A program made the translations under genes and the position numbers. This document shows positions 1-6,360 of a DNA stretch of 6,890 bases, piece after piece. The stretch lies in assembly GCA_029882235.1 (NCBI GenBank), contig JAOULB010000111.1, forward strand, positions 1 to 6,890, written 5' to 3'. Source of the DNA: Gammaproteobacteria bacterium (GTDB lineage: Bacteria > Pseudomonadota > Gammaproteobacteria > UBA6429 > Thiohalophilaceae). The notes under the pieces are model-generated. The model was not told the origin of the DNA and searched no databases. It saw only the letters and a list, made by a program, of their open reading frames with translations. Within the stretch, counting starts at the first letter, position 1, and every line of letters begins with the position of its first letter.

Positions 1-1
1 C

Positions 2-1378
2 TCCTGTACCAACACATCCAATCCGACTGTAATGCTCGGTGCCGGTCTGGTTGCTCAGAAAGCGGTCGAGAAAGGCCTGAGTGTGAAACCCTGGGTCAAG
101 ACTTCACTCGGTCCAGGCTCCAAGGTTGTCACTGAATATCTGGAAAAAGCCAATGTGATGAATGATCTCAACCAGCTCGGTTTCAATGTTGTGGGTTATG
201 GTTGTACCACCTGTATCGGTAACTCTGGCCCGCTGCCAACAGAAGTCAGCAAGGCCATTTCAGATGGTGATCTGACGGTTTGTTCAATTTTGTCAGGCAA
301 TCGTAACTTCGAAGGTCGTGTACATGCTGAAGTACGCATGAACTATCTGGCCTCACCACCACTGGTTGTTGCTTACGCCATCGCCGGCCGCATGGATATC
401 GATCCATTTAGTGAACCTCTGGCACAGGATAAAGATGGCAATGACGTCTATCTAAAAGACATCTGGCCCAGCCAGAAAGAACTCCAGGATGTGGTCATGA
501 AGACCGTCACACGTGAACAGTTTACTTCGGCCTATAAGGATGTGTTTGCCGGTAATGAGCGCTGGAGTTCACTGCAATCCCCGGCTGATCAACTATTCAC
601 CTGGGACAATGATTCGACCTATGTGCAAAACCCACCCTATTTTGAAAACATGTCCAAAGACATTGGTGATGTGTCAGATATAAAAAGTGCTCGCTGCCTT
701 GCGGCATTGGGTGATTCCATCACCACGGATCACATTTCTCCTGCCGGTGCGATCAAAGCAGATAGCCCTGCGGGTCAATATCTGCAAGAGCATGGTGTGG
801 CACAAAAAGACTTCAACTCTTATGGTTCGCGTCGCGGTAACCATGAAATCATGATGCGCGGTACCTTTGCCAACATCCGTTTACGTAATCTGCTCGCCCC
901 CGGCACTGAAGGCGGCATTACCCTGCACATGCCCGATGCCACGCAAACATCTATTTACGAAGCGGCCATGCAATACAAGGCTGATGGCATCCCTTCAATC
1001 ATTCTTGCGGGCAAGGAATACGGCTCCGGCTCATCACGTGACTGGGCCGCAAAGGGTCCACGTTTATTAGGCGTGCATGCCGTTATTGCCGAAAGCTACG
1101 AGCGTATCCATCGCACCAACCTGGTCTGTATGGGTATACTGCCGCTGCAGTTTAATGATGGAGAGAATACGGCTTCACTTGGACTTACTGGTCATGAAAG
1201 CTTCGATTTTGAAGGTATTGGCGACGGCTCAGCCAAACAATTGAAGGTGACCGCGACCGCAGAGGATGGCAGCAGTAAAACATTTGATGTACGCGTCCGC
1301 ATCGATACCCCAGCCGAAGTCGAATATTATCGACACGGTGGCATTCTACATTACGTGCTGCGCCAGCTCGCCAGTTAA
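2..1378 (+). CDS. acnA: Aconitate hydratase, AcnA type (C-terminal 458 residues; 5' end outside window)
   Basis: Aconitase interconverts citrate and isocitrate through cis-aconitate in the cytoplasmic TCA and glyoxylate cycles, using a 4Fe-4S cluster. The reading frame is open from base 2 and enters the window at the cluster motif SCTNTSNP (visible residues 1-8). The other two cluster cysteines lie in GYGCTTC at visible residues 68 and 71. The 66-residue spacing from the first cysteine equals that of E. coli AcnA (435 to 501). The C-terminal swivel domain follows, with GDSITTDHISPAG from about residue 237 and the active-site YGSGSSRDW at 340-348. The 458 visible residues are what an enzyme of about 890 residues should have left at this point, so the 3' end is intact. 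It ends TAA and is followed by a terminator. The motifs are those of the AcnA/IRP1 class and not AcnB. The ATG at 32 is internal and is not the start. Confidence 0.97.
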   Translation, partial: SCTNTSNPTVMLGAGLVAQKAVEKGLSVKPWVKTSLGPGSKVVTEYLEKANVMNDLNQLGFNVVGYGCTTCIGNSGPLPTEVSKAISDGDLTVCSILSGNRNFEGRVHAEVRMNYLASPPLVVAYAIAGRMDIDPFSEPLAQDKDGNDVYLKDIWPSQKELQDVVMKTVTREQFTSAYKDVFAGNERWSSLQSPADQLFTWDNDSTYVQNPPYFENMSKDIGDVSDIKSARCLAALGDSITTDHISPAGAIKADSPAGQYLQEHGVAQKDFNSYGSRRGNHEIMMRGTFANIRLRNLLAPGTEGGITLHMPDATQTSIYEAAMQYKADGIPSIILAGKEYGSGSSRDWAAKGPRLLGVHAVIAESYERIHRTNLVCMGILPLQFNDGENTASLGLTGHESFDFEGIGDGSAKQLKVTATAEDGSSKTFDVRVRIDTPAEVEYYRHGGILHYVLRQLAS

Positions 1379-1411
1379 AATATAGCTAAACCTCTGATTC
1401 ATAGCACATTT

Positions 1412-1440
1412 AGCCCGGCAATTGCCGGGCTTTTATTTTC
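1412..1440 (+). terminator. Rho-independent terminator of acnA
   Basis: A perfect inverted repeat has AGCCCGGC at 1412-1419 pairing with GCCGGGCT at 1424-1431 around an AATT loop. It is followed directly by TTTTATTTTC. It starts 33 bases after the aconitase stop codon. The GC-rich 8-bp stem plus U tract is a textbook intrinsic terminator and shows that aconitase is the last gene of its transcript. Confidence 0.93.
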
Positions 1441-1532
1441 CAGCGTCGAATACGTCTCAAGTCGAAATATAAATTAAAGACAGCCAATACTATGCCGATA
1501 CGAAATAGGACGATGTAAAAAATAAAAATTTC

Positions 1533-1537
1533 GGAGA
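1533..1537 (+). promoter_or_regulatory. Shine-Dalgarno site of the 63-aa gene
   Basis: GGAGA is 7 bases before the GTG codon at 1545 and decides that non-ATG start. The 30 bases before it are A-rich, which would keep the site unstructured. I could not identify a convincing -35/-10 pair in the 92 bases between the aconitase terminator and this site. Confidence 0.6.
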
Positions 1538-1544
1538 CTTAAAC

Positions 1545-1736
1545 GTGCAAAAACAGACAATCGGTCCTGCTGTTGGGACTCATCTTGGAAAGCCTATTTA
1601 TCAAACCATTGTGACTGACGGAATTCAGTATATTTTTGACCGCATCGCTGAATGCGATTTTGATGGCTGTCCGTTGCAGCAGTTAGCCAAGAATGAATTA
1701 ATGTTAAAAACGGGACTTATCTACAAACAGTGCTAA
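1545..1736 (+). CDS. Small protein of unknown function (63 aa)
   Basis: I do not recognise this protein. The GTG start at 1545 is chosen because GGAGA at 1533-1537 sits 7 bases upstream, the best ribosome-binding site in the window. No in-frame ATG lies between it and the upstream stop at 1506-1508. The product is small and soluble, with no signal peptide or membrane segment. It opens with a Gly/Pro-containing stretch, then a probable beta-strand region (PIYQTIVTDGIQYIFDRI, residues 17-34) and a C-terminal part ending LIYKQC. It has three cysteines (37, 42 and the last residue, 63). The gene stands alone: the aconitase terminator is upstream and a convergent gene is downstream. The real-gene case rests on the ribosome-binding site, the ordinary amino-acid composition and the lack of any better ORF here. 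Homologue conservation could not be examined. Confidence 0.62.
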   Translation: MQKQTIGPAVGTHLGKPIYQTIVTDGIQYIFDRIAECDFDGCPLQQLAKNELMLKTGLIYKQC

Positions 1737-1762
1737 TCATTTTAGTGCTGAGATATCTCTCA

Positions 1763-1796
1763 CAGCGATGAACTGACTTCATCAGTTCGTCGGCTG
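1763..1796. terminator. Bulged stem-loop between convergent genes, possible terminator
   Basis: CAGCGATGAACTGA (1763-1776) pairs with TCAGTTCGTCGGCTG (1782-1796) around a 5-base CTTCA loop. The stem has about 14 pairs, including one G-U wobble and one unpaired G. It lies between the stop codon of the small plus-strand gene and that of the minus-strand barrel gene. Neither strand has a U tract on its 3' side, so classic intrinsic termination is doubtful. It may protect or end both 3' ends by another route. A second, short palindrome (GAGATATCTC, 1750-1759) is next to it. Confidence 0.35.
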
Positions 1797-1812
1797 GCAA
1801 AAAATTCAATTG

Positions 1813-2376
1813 CTACATGTGAGCAATAATTAATAAGCCAATACTATTTCCATCAATTGGCTCAAGCCTTAGATCCTTTCTTTCATAGTCAATGAAAGTA
1901 AACCTTATTCCCCATAAAAACCCGGCATGACGTCGGTAATTAAATTCAACAATATATCCCAGGGCATCTTCGTATTCCTGCTGGATGTTACTCGCCGCGC
2001 CTGATCCCTTAACTTTCGGACCAAGATGATAGGTCATACCAATGCCAAAACGTGTTTTTTCTGTTTCATAAAAGAATGTTGCATTAAATGGAAAACGCAC
2101 CCAGCTAACTTCAACATCAGTGGCGTATTCTGCATCTGTTTTTACCCCGATAGTAGTCTGAAATTTCCAGCTTTCGGACATATTAAAAAGTGGCCCAAAG
2201 GCAAAAGAAAGCATCTCACCCGCATTCATGGTGCCCTGCCGTCCATCGGTATAGGGCGTTGTGAGTAACTCATCCCCACCAAAATGAATGCCGGCTTCAA
2301 TAATGGTATCGGCATAGCTGATAAGTGGGGAAAGCCAGAGGCAAAGTGTAAATAATAAGTTTTTATATGATGTCAT
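1813..2376 (-). CDS. Exported, probably outer-membrane beta-barrel protein, unknown function (187 aa)
   Basis: The N-terminus is a clear Sec signal peptide: basic MTSYK, then a hydrophobic core, with likely cleavage after SYA (residue 22). The mature part of about 165 residues alternates polar and hydrophobic/aromatic residues in short strands separated by turns, for example SWKFQTTIGVKTD, SWVRFPFNATFFY, RFGIGMTYHLG, YIVEFNYRR and FLWGIRFTFIDYE. This pattern is typical of a small 8-stranded outer-membrane barrel. The last residues (LLIIAHM) lack the terminal aromatic residue usual for barrels inserted by BAM, so a periplasmic beta protein remains possible. The ATG at 2376 is favoured because it gives the signal peptide; the upstream ribosome-binding site is poor. 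The gene is divergent from purB and convergent with the small gene, so it is a single-gene unit. No enzyme motif is seen, and no name can be given. Confidence 0.75.
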   Translation of the reverse strand: MTSYKNLLFTLCLWLSPLISYADTIIEAGIHFGGDELLTTPYTDGRQGTMNAGEMLSFAFGPLFNMSESWKFQTTIGVKTDAEYATDVEVSWVRFPFNATFFYETEKTRFGIGMTYHLGPKVKGSGAASNIQQEYEDALGYIVEFNYRRHAGFLWGIRFTFIDYERKDLRLEPIDGNSIGLLIIAHM

Positions 2377-2508
2377 TGTTCAGTTCTAAGCGTCATTGAA
2401 GCATGTAAACTCAGATAGCGCCCCGGGTTGGAATATATCCTTTGTCAATATAGAGGCCATCCGGCGAAATAGTATATTATTAGCACCACTATAGCAGCTG
2501 GAGCCCCT
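2377..2508. promoter_or_regulatory. Divergent intergenic region carrying the promoters of purB and the barrel gene
   Basis: These 132 bases separate two divergent starts, so promoters for both must lie here or overlap the coding ends. AT-rich -10-like stretches are visible on the plus strand at 2473-2480 (TATATTAT). On the minus strand a perfect TTGACA (plus-strand 2443-2448) is present, but no -10 element lies at the proper distance for it. No operator resembling the E. coli PurR box was seen. The purB Shine-Dalgarno GGAG is at 2500-2503, 5 bases before its ATG. Confidence 0.5.
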
Positions 2509-3876
2509 ATGGAACTCAGTACCCTCACCGCCATTTCCCCTGTGGATGGTCGTTATGGCAGTAAAACAGGCGATTTAAGACCGATATTCAGCGAATTTGG
2601 CCTGATCCGTCAGCGCGTCATTGTTGAAATCCAGTGGCTAAAGGCTTTGGCGGCGAACAAAATGATTGCTGAAGCTGCTCCACTGAGCGACAAGGCCATC
2701 AAGTTTCTCGATGATCTGGCCAGCCAGTTTTCAGAAGAAGACGCCCAGCGCATTAAAGATATTGAAAGCACAACCAATCATGATGTGAAGGCCGTTGAGT
2801 ATTTCCTCAAGGAAAAAATCGCCGATAACAAGGAACTCAATGCCATCAATGAGTTCATTCATTTTGCCTGTACTTCCGAGGACATCAATAATCTCTCGCA
2901 CGCATTAATGCTCAAAGAAGGCCGTGATCAGGTGCTGCTGCCAATCATGGATGAGATCATTAATGTTTTAGTCTCAATGGCCCACGACTATGCAGACAAG
3001 GCCATGCTCTGCCATACCCACGGTCAACCCGCCTCACCGAGTACCATGGGCAAGGAAATGGCCAACGTGGTCGCACGTTTGCGTCGCCAGCAGCAACAAC
3101 TCGCGGATGTACCATTACTGGGTAAAATCAATGGTGCCGTTGGTAACTATAACGCCCACATTTCTGCCTATCCCGAAATCGACTGGCCTGCATTTGCGGA
3201 AAAATTTATCACGGGTCTGGGGCTGAGCTTTAATCCCTATACCATTCAGATCGAGCCCCACGATTACATTGCCGAATACTTCGATGCCATGAGTCGTTTT
3301 AACAATATTCTGCTCGATCTTGATCGGGATATCTGGACTTATATTTCAATGGGCTTCTTTAAACAGAAAACGATAGCCGGTGAAGTCGGTTCATCGACCA
3401 TGCCCCATAAGGTCAACCCCATCGATTTTGAAAACTCTGAAGGCAATCTTGGTATCGCCAATGCCGTATTCCAGCACCTGGGTAGCAAGCTGACGATCTC
3501 ACGTATGCAGCGTGATTTAACCGATTCCACCGTACTCAGAAATCTGGGCGTTGGCATCGCACATAGCCTGATCGCCTATCAATCCACGCTTAAAGGTCTG
3601 AGTAAACTCGAGTTGAATGCGCAAAAGCTGCTCGACACCCTCGACAACAACTGGGAAATCCTGGCCGAACCGATTCAAACGGTCATGCGTCGCTACAGTA
3701 TTGAAAACCCCTATGAAAAACTCAAAGAACTGACCCGCGGCCGTGGCATCGATAAAGATTCGCTGCAGAAATTCATCGCCTCTTTGGAGATTCCACAGAC
3801 GGCAAAGGACGAACTGATGCAATTAAGTCCGGAAAAATACATTGGTTTGGCAGAAAAGTTGGCAAAAGACATATGA
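2509..3876 (+). CDS. purB: Adenylosuccinate lyase
   Basis: This cytoplasmic homotetrameric enzyme acts twice in purine synthesis. It splits SAICAR to AICAR plus fumarate, and adenylosuccinate to AMP plus fumarate. The protein has 455 residues, one fewer than E. coli PurB, and matches it end to end. It opens MELSTLTAISPVDGRYG, then TTNHDVKAVEYFLKEK, the FACTSEDINNLSHALML block, and THGQPASPST with the catalytic acid His171. The fumarase/aspartase-superfamily signature GSSTMPHKVNPIDFEN carries the catalytic Ser295 on the flexible loop. Both catalytic residues keep the E. coli numbering. The C-terminal part contains EPIQTVMRRY and PYEKLKELTRG. The start is supported by GGAG 5 bases upstream. Unlike E. 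coli, where hflD precedes it, here it begins a transcript next to a divergent barrel gene. A diguanylate cyclase gene follows after 19 bp with no terminator. Confidence 0.98.
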   Translation: MELSTLTAISPVDGRYGSKTGDLRPIFSEFGLIRQRVIVEIQWLKALAANKMIAEAAPLSDKAIKFLDDLASQFSEEDAQRIKDIESTTNHDVKAVEYFLKEKIADNKELNAINEFIHFACTSEDINNLSHALMLKEGRDQVLLPIMDEIINVLVSMAHDYADKAMLCHTHGQPASPSTMGKEMANVVARLRRQQQQLADVPLLGKINGAVGNYNAHISAYPEIDWPAFAEKFITGLGLSFNPYTIQIEPHDYIAEYFDAMSRFNNILLDLDRDIWTYISMGFFKQKTIAGEVGSSTMPHKVNPIDFENSEGNLGIANAVFQHLGSKLTISRMQRDLTDSTVLRNLGVGIAHSLIAYQSTLKGLSKLELNAQKLLDTLDNNWEILAEPIQTVMRRYSIENPYEKLKELTRGRGIDKDSLQKFIASLEIPQTAKDELMQLSPEKYIGLAEKLAKDI

Positions 3877-3895
3877 TTTCCTATTGTTATAGACA

Positions 3896-4942
3896 ATGGA
3901 TACACTCTTTTTCGATAAAGATTGCCCCCTCGAAGCCGTCGTCAGCCTGGCTGAACCCCGTGATGTGCATGGCCTGAACAGTGCCTTTCTGACCATCCTG
4001 CAGGAACATATCTCCGACCGGGCCGTTAAAGTCTATGAAGTCATCAATGACTTCTACTCCCCGACATTTAAATCAAGCAAGTGCGAGCCGTCACTCCGAT
4101 TACTGATTGAAACACAGCCCGATGCCGATATGTCAGACGCTGATCTGAATGAGGACGATGTCCAGGCCTGTATCCAGAACAATACCGTTGTCACCGGCAA
4201 GTCATCGTTTGACGACTCAGAGCGAACGATATTCCCTATTCCGGGCCTTGTGAAGGCTCTTGGTATTCTGGTGATTGAAGGGCGCGCCGACCAAAGCTGT
4301 CACAACTTTCTCGATCCTCTGCTGCGCATTTATTCAAGCCATGCCTTTTTGCTTAATCGCAATGAACACGACACCCTGACCGGCCTCTATAACCGGCAGG
4401 CGCTGGAAACCAAGCTATGTCAGATCTATCACCGCGATGAAATCAAGCAACGCAAAGGCGATAGCAAACCCGTCAGCTGGTGTCTTGCCCTGCTCGATCT
4501 CGATCACTTTAAGTCGGTCAATGACAAATTTGGCCATATCTATGGCGATGAAGTACTGATCATGTTCAGCCAGCTACTCGAACGTTGTTTCCGTGATGAC
4601 GACATGCTGTTCCGCTATGGCGGTGAAGAGTTTGTCATTGTGCTTAAGGATGTCGATATCACCAAAGCAAAATCGATTCTTAATCGCTTTAGAAAACTGG
4701 TTGCCGAGACCCGCTTCCCACAGATCGGAACCATGACCGCCAGTATCGGTTTCTGCCTGCTGGATACCAGCCAGCCCATCCCTGTAAACATCGATAATGC
4801 CGACCGTGCGCTCTATTATTCCAAAAATCATGGCCGTAACCGCATTAGTGTTTACGAAGAACTGCTGGAAAAAGGCGAAATCACGGCCAATAAAATTGAA
4901 GAATCAAACATTACGGTATTCCCAAAACAGAGCGTGCATTAA
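3896..4942 (+). CDS. Diguanylate cyclase with GAF-like N-terminal region and intact I-site
   Basis: The 348-residue protein should make cyclic di-GMP from two GTP. The GGDEF domain spans about 159-320. It begins with the usual DTLTGLYNR (159-167), then LDLDHFKSVND (200-210) with metal ligand Asp201. The active-site loop is GGEEF at 242-246. RDDD at 233-236 is an RxxD inhibitory site at the required five-residue spacing, so product inhibition by c-di-GMP is expected. TASIGF and ADRALYYSKNHGRNR complete the domain. Residues 1-155 have no membrane segment. Their end (IPGLVKALGILVIEG followed by a helix leading into the GGDEF domain) looks like a divergent GAF fold, and its signal is unknown. A charged tail of about 30 residues follows. 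The ATG has no clear Shine-Dalgarno site. It lies 19 bp after purB with no terminator between, so co-transcription and perhaps coupled translation are likely. Confidence 0.95.
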   Translation: MDTLFFDKDCPLEAVVSLAEPRDVHGLNSAFLTILQEHISDRAVKVYEVINDFYSPTFKSSKCEPSLRLLIETQPDADMSDADLNEDDVQACIQNNTVVTGKSSFDDSERTIFPIPGLVKALGILVIEGRADQSCHNFLDPLLRIYSSHAFLLNRNEHDTLTGLYNRQALETKLCQIYHRDEIKQRKGDSKPVSWCLALLDLDHFKSVNDKFGHIYGDEVLIMFSQLLERCFRDDDMLFRYGGEEFVIVLKDVDITKAKSILNRFRKLVAETRFPQIGTMTASIGFCLLDTSQPIPVNIDNADRALYYSKNHGRNRISVYEELLEKGEITANKIEESNITVFPKQSVH

Positions 4943-4946
4943 TCCC

Positions 4947-4973
4947 GCGCTAGCCAGATCCCCGCTACGCTTT
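4947..4973 (+). terminator. Weak stem-loop after the diguanylate cyclase gene, possible terminator
   Basis: GCGCTAGC (4947-4954) can pair with GCTACGC (4964-4970), with one bulged C and a 9-base loop, followed by only TTT. It lies just after the cyclase stop codon in the 83-bp gap before the next gene. The short stem and short U run make it a poor terminator, so some readthrough into the next gene is possible. No convincing promoter was seen in the rest of the gap. Confidence 0.25.
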
Positions 4974-5025
4974 AAGATGTGCCCCAGAACATAGACAAAA
5001 TCCCGACAACAGATATCATTGTGTT

Positions 5026-5535
5026 ATGAATGCAACAAACCCGATCATTGGCGAAGACAGTCAGGATATTGAACTGGACAGCTCCAGTGTGAATTATGAT
5101 GTCACTCTACAAATGCTCACCCAGGCTTCGCGCAGCGTTGATATTTTTTCACAAAAACTGGATAGCAAAATTTATAACCACCGTGAACTTATCGAGCAAA
5201 TTAAAACGTGTGTGCTGGGTTCCAGTCACAGCCGTGTCAGAATTTTAATCGCCAACCCTGAAGCGCTGATCACTCATCGCCATCAGATCATCGATCTGGC
5301 GCAACGACTCACCAGCAATCTTGAAATCAGGCACACTCATGCCGATTATCGTGGCGACACGCAGGATTTTCTGCTGGTCGATGAACGCGCCACAATTCGA
5401 CGCCCCCATGGTGATCGTTATGAAGGCATTGCCAACTTTAACAACCCCGCCATGGCCAAAGAACTCGGTCATTATTTTGATGAGGTCTGGAATCATAGTA
5501 GCCCGTCGCCCGAGTTAAGGCGCTTACACCTTTGA
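5026..5535 (+). CDS. DUF7931-like protein with a degenerate PLD (HKD) fold (169 aa)
   Basis: The protein resembles a family of about 160 residues found in gammaproteobacteria and often mislabelled as an acetyltransferase. The typical pattern is visible: an N-terminal helix DVTLQMLTQASRSVDIFSQ (25-43), a strand VRILIANPEAL (71-81), HRHQIIDLAQRL (84-95), FLLVDE (115-120), the RYEGIANFNNP stretch (131-141) and FDEVWNHSSPSPELRRL (151-167). The order of elements resembles one phospholipase D half. The HxKx4D motif would fall at residues 112-119, where it reads TQDFLLVD, so His and Lys are missing and only Asp is kept. Catalysis of the PLD type is therefore unlikely. No signal peptide is seen, so it is probably cytoplasmic. 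The start lacks a recognisable ribosome-binding site. The next gene begins at its stop codon, suggesting a shared transcript. The family assignment is from memory of its pattern; function is unknown. Confidence 0.8.
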   Translation: MNATNPIIGEDSQDIELDSSSVNYDVTLQMLTQASRSVDIFSQKLDSKIYNHRELIEQIKTCVLGSSHSRVRILIANPEALITHRHQIIDLAQRLTSNLEIRHTHADYRGDTQDFLLVDERATIRRPHGDRYEGIANFNNPAMAKELGHYFDEVWNHSSPSPELRRLHL

Positions 5536-5537
5536 AC

Positions 5538-6356
5538 ATGAAACACATACACAAAACCTTTTATACCCTCGGCATATTCACACTGTTACTGCTGAGTAGC
5601 TATGCACAGGCTGAAACACTCACAACCTCGGTGATCGAACTCAATAACCGACAGGCTGAGGATGTGATCCCAATCATTGAGCCTTTCCTGCATCCCAAAG
5701 GCGCGATCTCTGGCAAAGGTTTTCAGATCATTGTCAAAACATCCGCGGCCAATTTGCGCGATATTAAACAACTCATTGCCGAGCTTGATGCGGCCATGCG
5801 CGAGTTATTAATCTCTGTCTCTATGGATCAAAAAGCGATCTTACAGGAACAATCACTGCAGGCCTCAGGCAAGGTCAAAGTCGAAAAGGGTAAAGCGGAT
5901 ATTGAAGCTCACGTTAAACACTACGGTACTCAACGCAAGCATGATAAACCACGTATCTCACGTGTTCGAGTCACCGAAGGCCTGTGGGCCACCATCAGTA
6001 CCGGTGAATCGGTACCCGTTGGCCAACGCACCCGCAACCCGGATGGCACCACGACAGAAACCATTGTGTATAAATCCGTTAACAGTGGCTTTAAAGTATT
6101 ACCACGCATTAGTGGTGATCATGTGACCCTGTTCGTTAAACCCAGCAGTAACAGAATTAACTCTAGCGGTTCCATCAATACACAGAAGGCAGAGACCACA
6201 TTACGTGGTAAACTGGGCGAATGGTTATTGATTGGTGGTGCCGCTGAAGTGCAAATCAATCAACCCGGCTCACGCATTTATTCAACTCAGCGTCGGTCGG
6301 CCTCACAAAACAGTATCTATATTAAAGTTGAAGTCGTCGGAGAAGAAACAAAGTAG
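5538..6356 (+). CDS. Exported short secretin-like protein (N1-type domain plus partial secretin domain, 272 aa)
   Basis: A signal peptide (residues 1-25, basic start, LGIFTLLLLSS core, cleavage AQA-E) sends this protein across the inner membrane. There is no lipobox and no cysteine. Residues 27-95 form a secretin N1/NolW-like module: TSVIELNNRQAEDVIPIIEP, then FQIIVKTSAANLRDIKQLIAELD. Residues about 139-268 resemble the second half of the secretin barrel domain of PilQ/GspD. They run from RISRVRVTEGLWATISTGES through YKSVNSGFKVLPRISGDHVTLFV and TTLRGKLGEWLLIGGAAEV. A basic linker rich in Lys and His lies between. Full secretins are much longer, so this one probably cannot form a standard gated pore by itself. 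ATG 5538 is preferred over in-frame TTG 5532 because it leaves a normal signal peptide. Either start is coupled to the upstream stop. M61 follows after 4 bp. Confidence 0.82.
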   Translation: MKHIHKTFYTLGIFTLLLLSSYAQAETLTTSVIELNNRQAEDVIPIIEPFLHPKGAISGKGFQIIVKTSAANLRDIKQLIAELDAAMRELLISVSMDQKAILQEQSLQASGKVKVEKGKADIEAHVKHYGTQRKHDKPRISRVRVTEGLWATISTGESVPVGQRTRNPDGTTTETIVYKSVNSGFKVLPRISGDHVTLFVKPSSNRINSSGSINTQKAETTLRGKLGEWLLIGGAAEVQINQPGSRIYSTQRRSASQNSIYIKVEVVGEETK

Positions 6357-6360
6357 TTTT

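Noticed and set aside
1445..1468. Direct repeat GTCGAA-A/T upstream of the 63-aa gene, as a regulator site
   Set aside because: Two 6-base copies 16 bases apart are too short to separate from chance, and no matching site is seen elsewhere in the window.
2026..2268. Plus-strand open frame of 80 codons opposite the barrel gene
   Set aside because: The opposite strand encodes a protein with a signal peptide and regular beta pattern, whereas this frame has an odd composition and no good start context.
2443..2448. Perfect minus-strand TTGACA as the -35 element of the barrel gene
   Set aside because: No -10-like hexamer lies 15-19 bases downstream; TATATT is only 5 bases away and the next candidate is about 25 bases away. 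Probably chance in an AT-rich stretch.
3517..3822. Minus-strand open frame of 101 codons inside purB
   Set aside because: It lies wholly antisense to a highly conserved part of purB, has no ribosome-binding site and no recognisable protein features; a shadow of purB codon use.
5532..5540. TTG at 5532 as start of the secretin-like gene
   Set aside because: It adds only two residues. ATG 5538 is a stronger start codon and gives a standard signal peptide. The weak TAAGG at 5516-5520 does not settle it.
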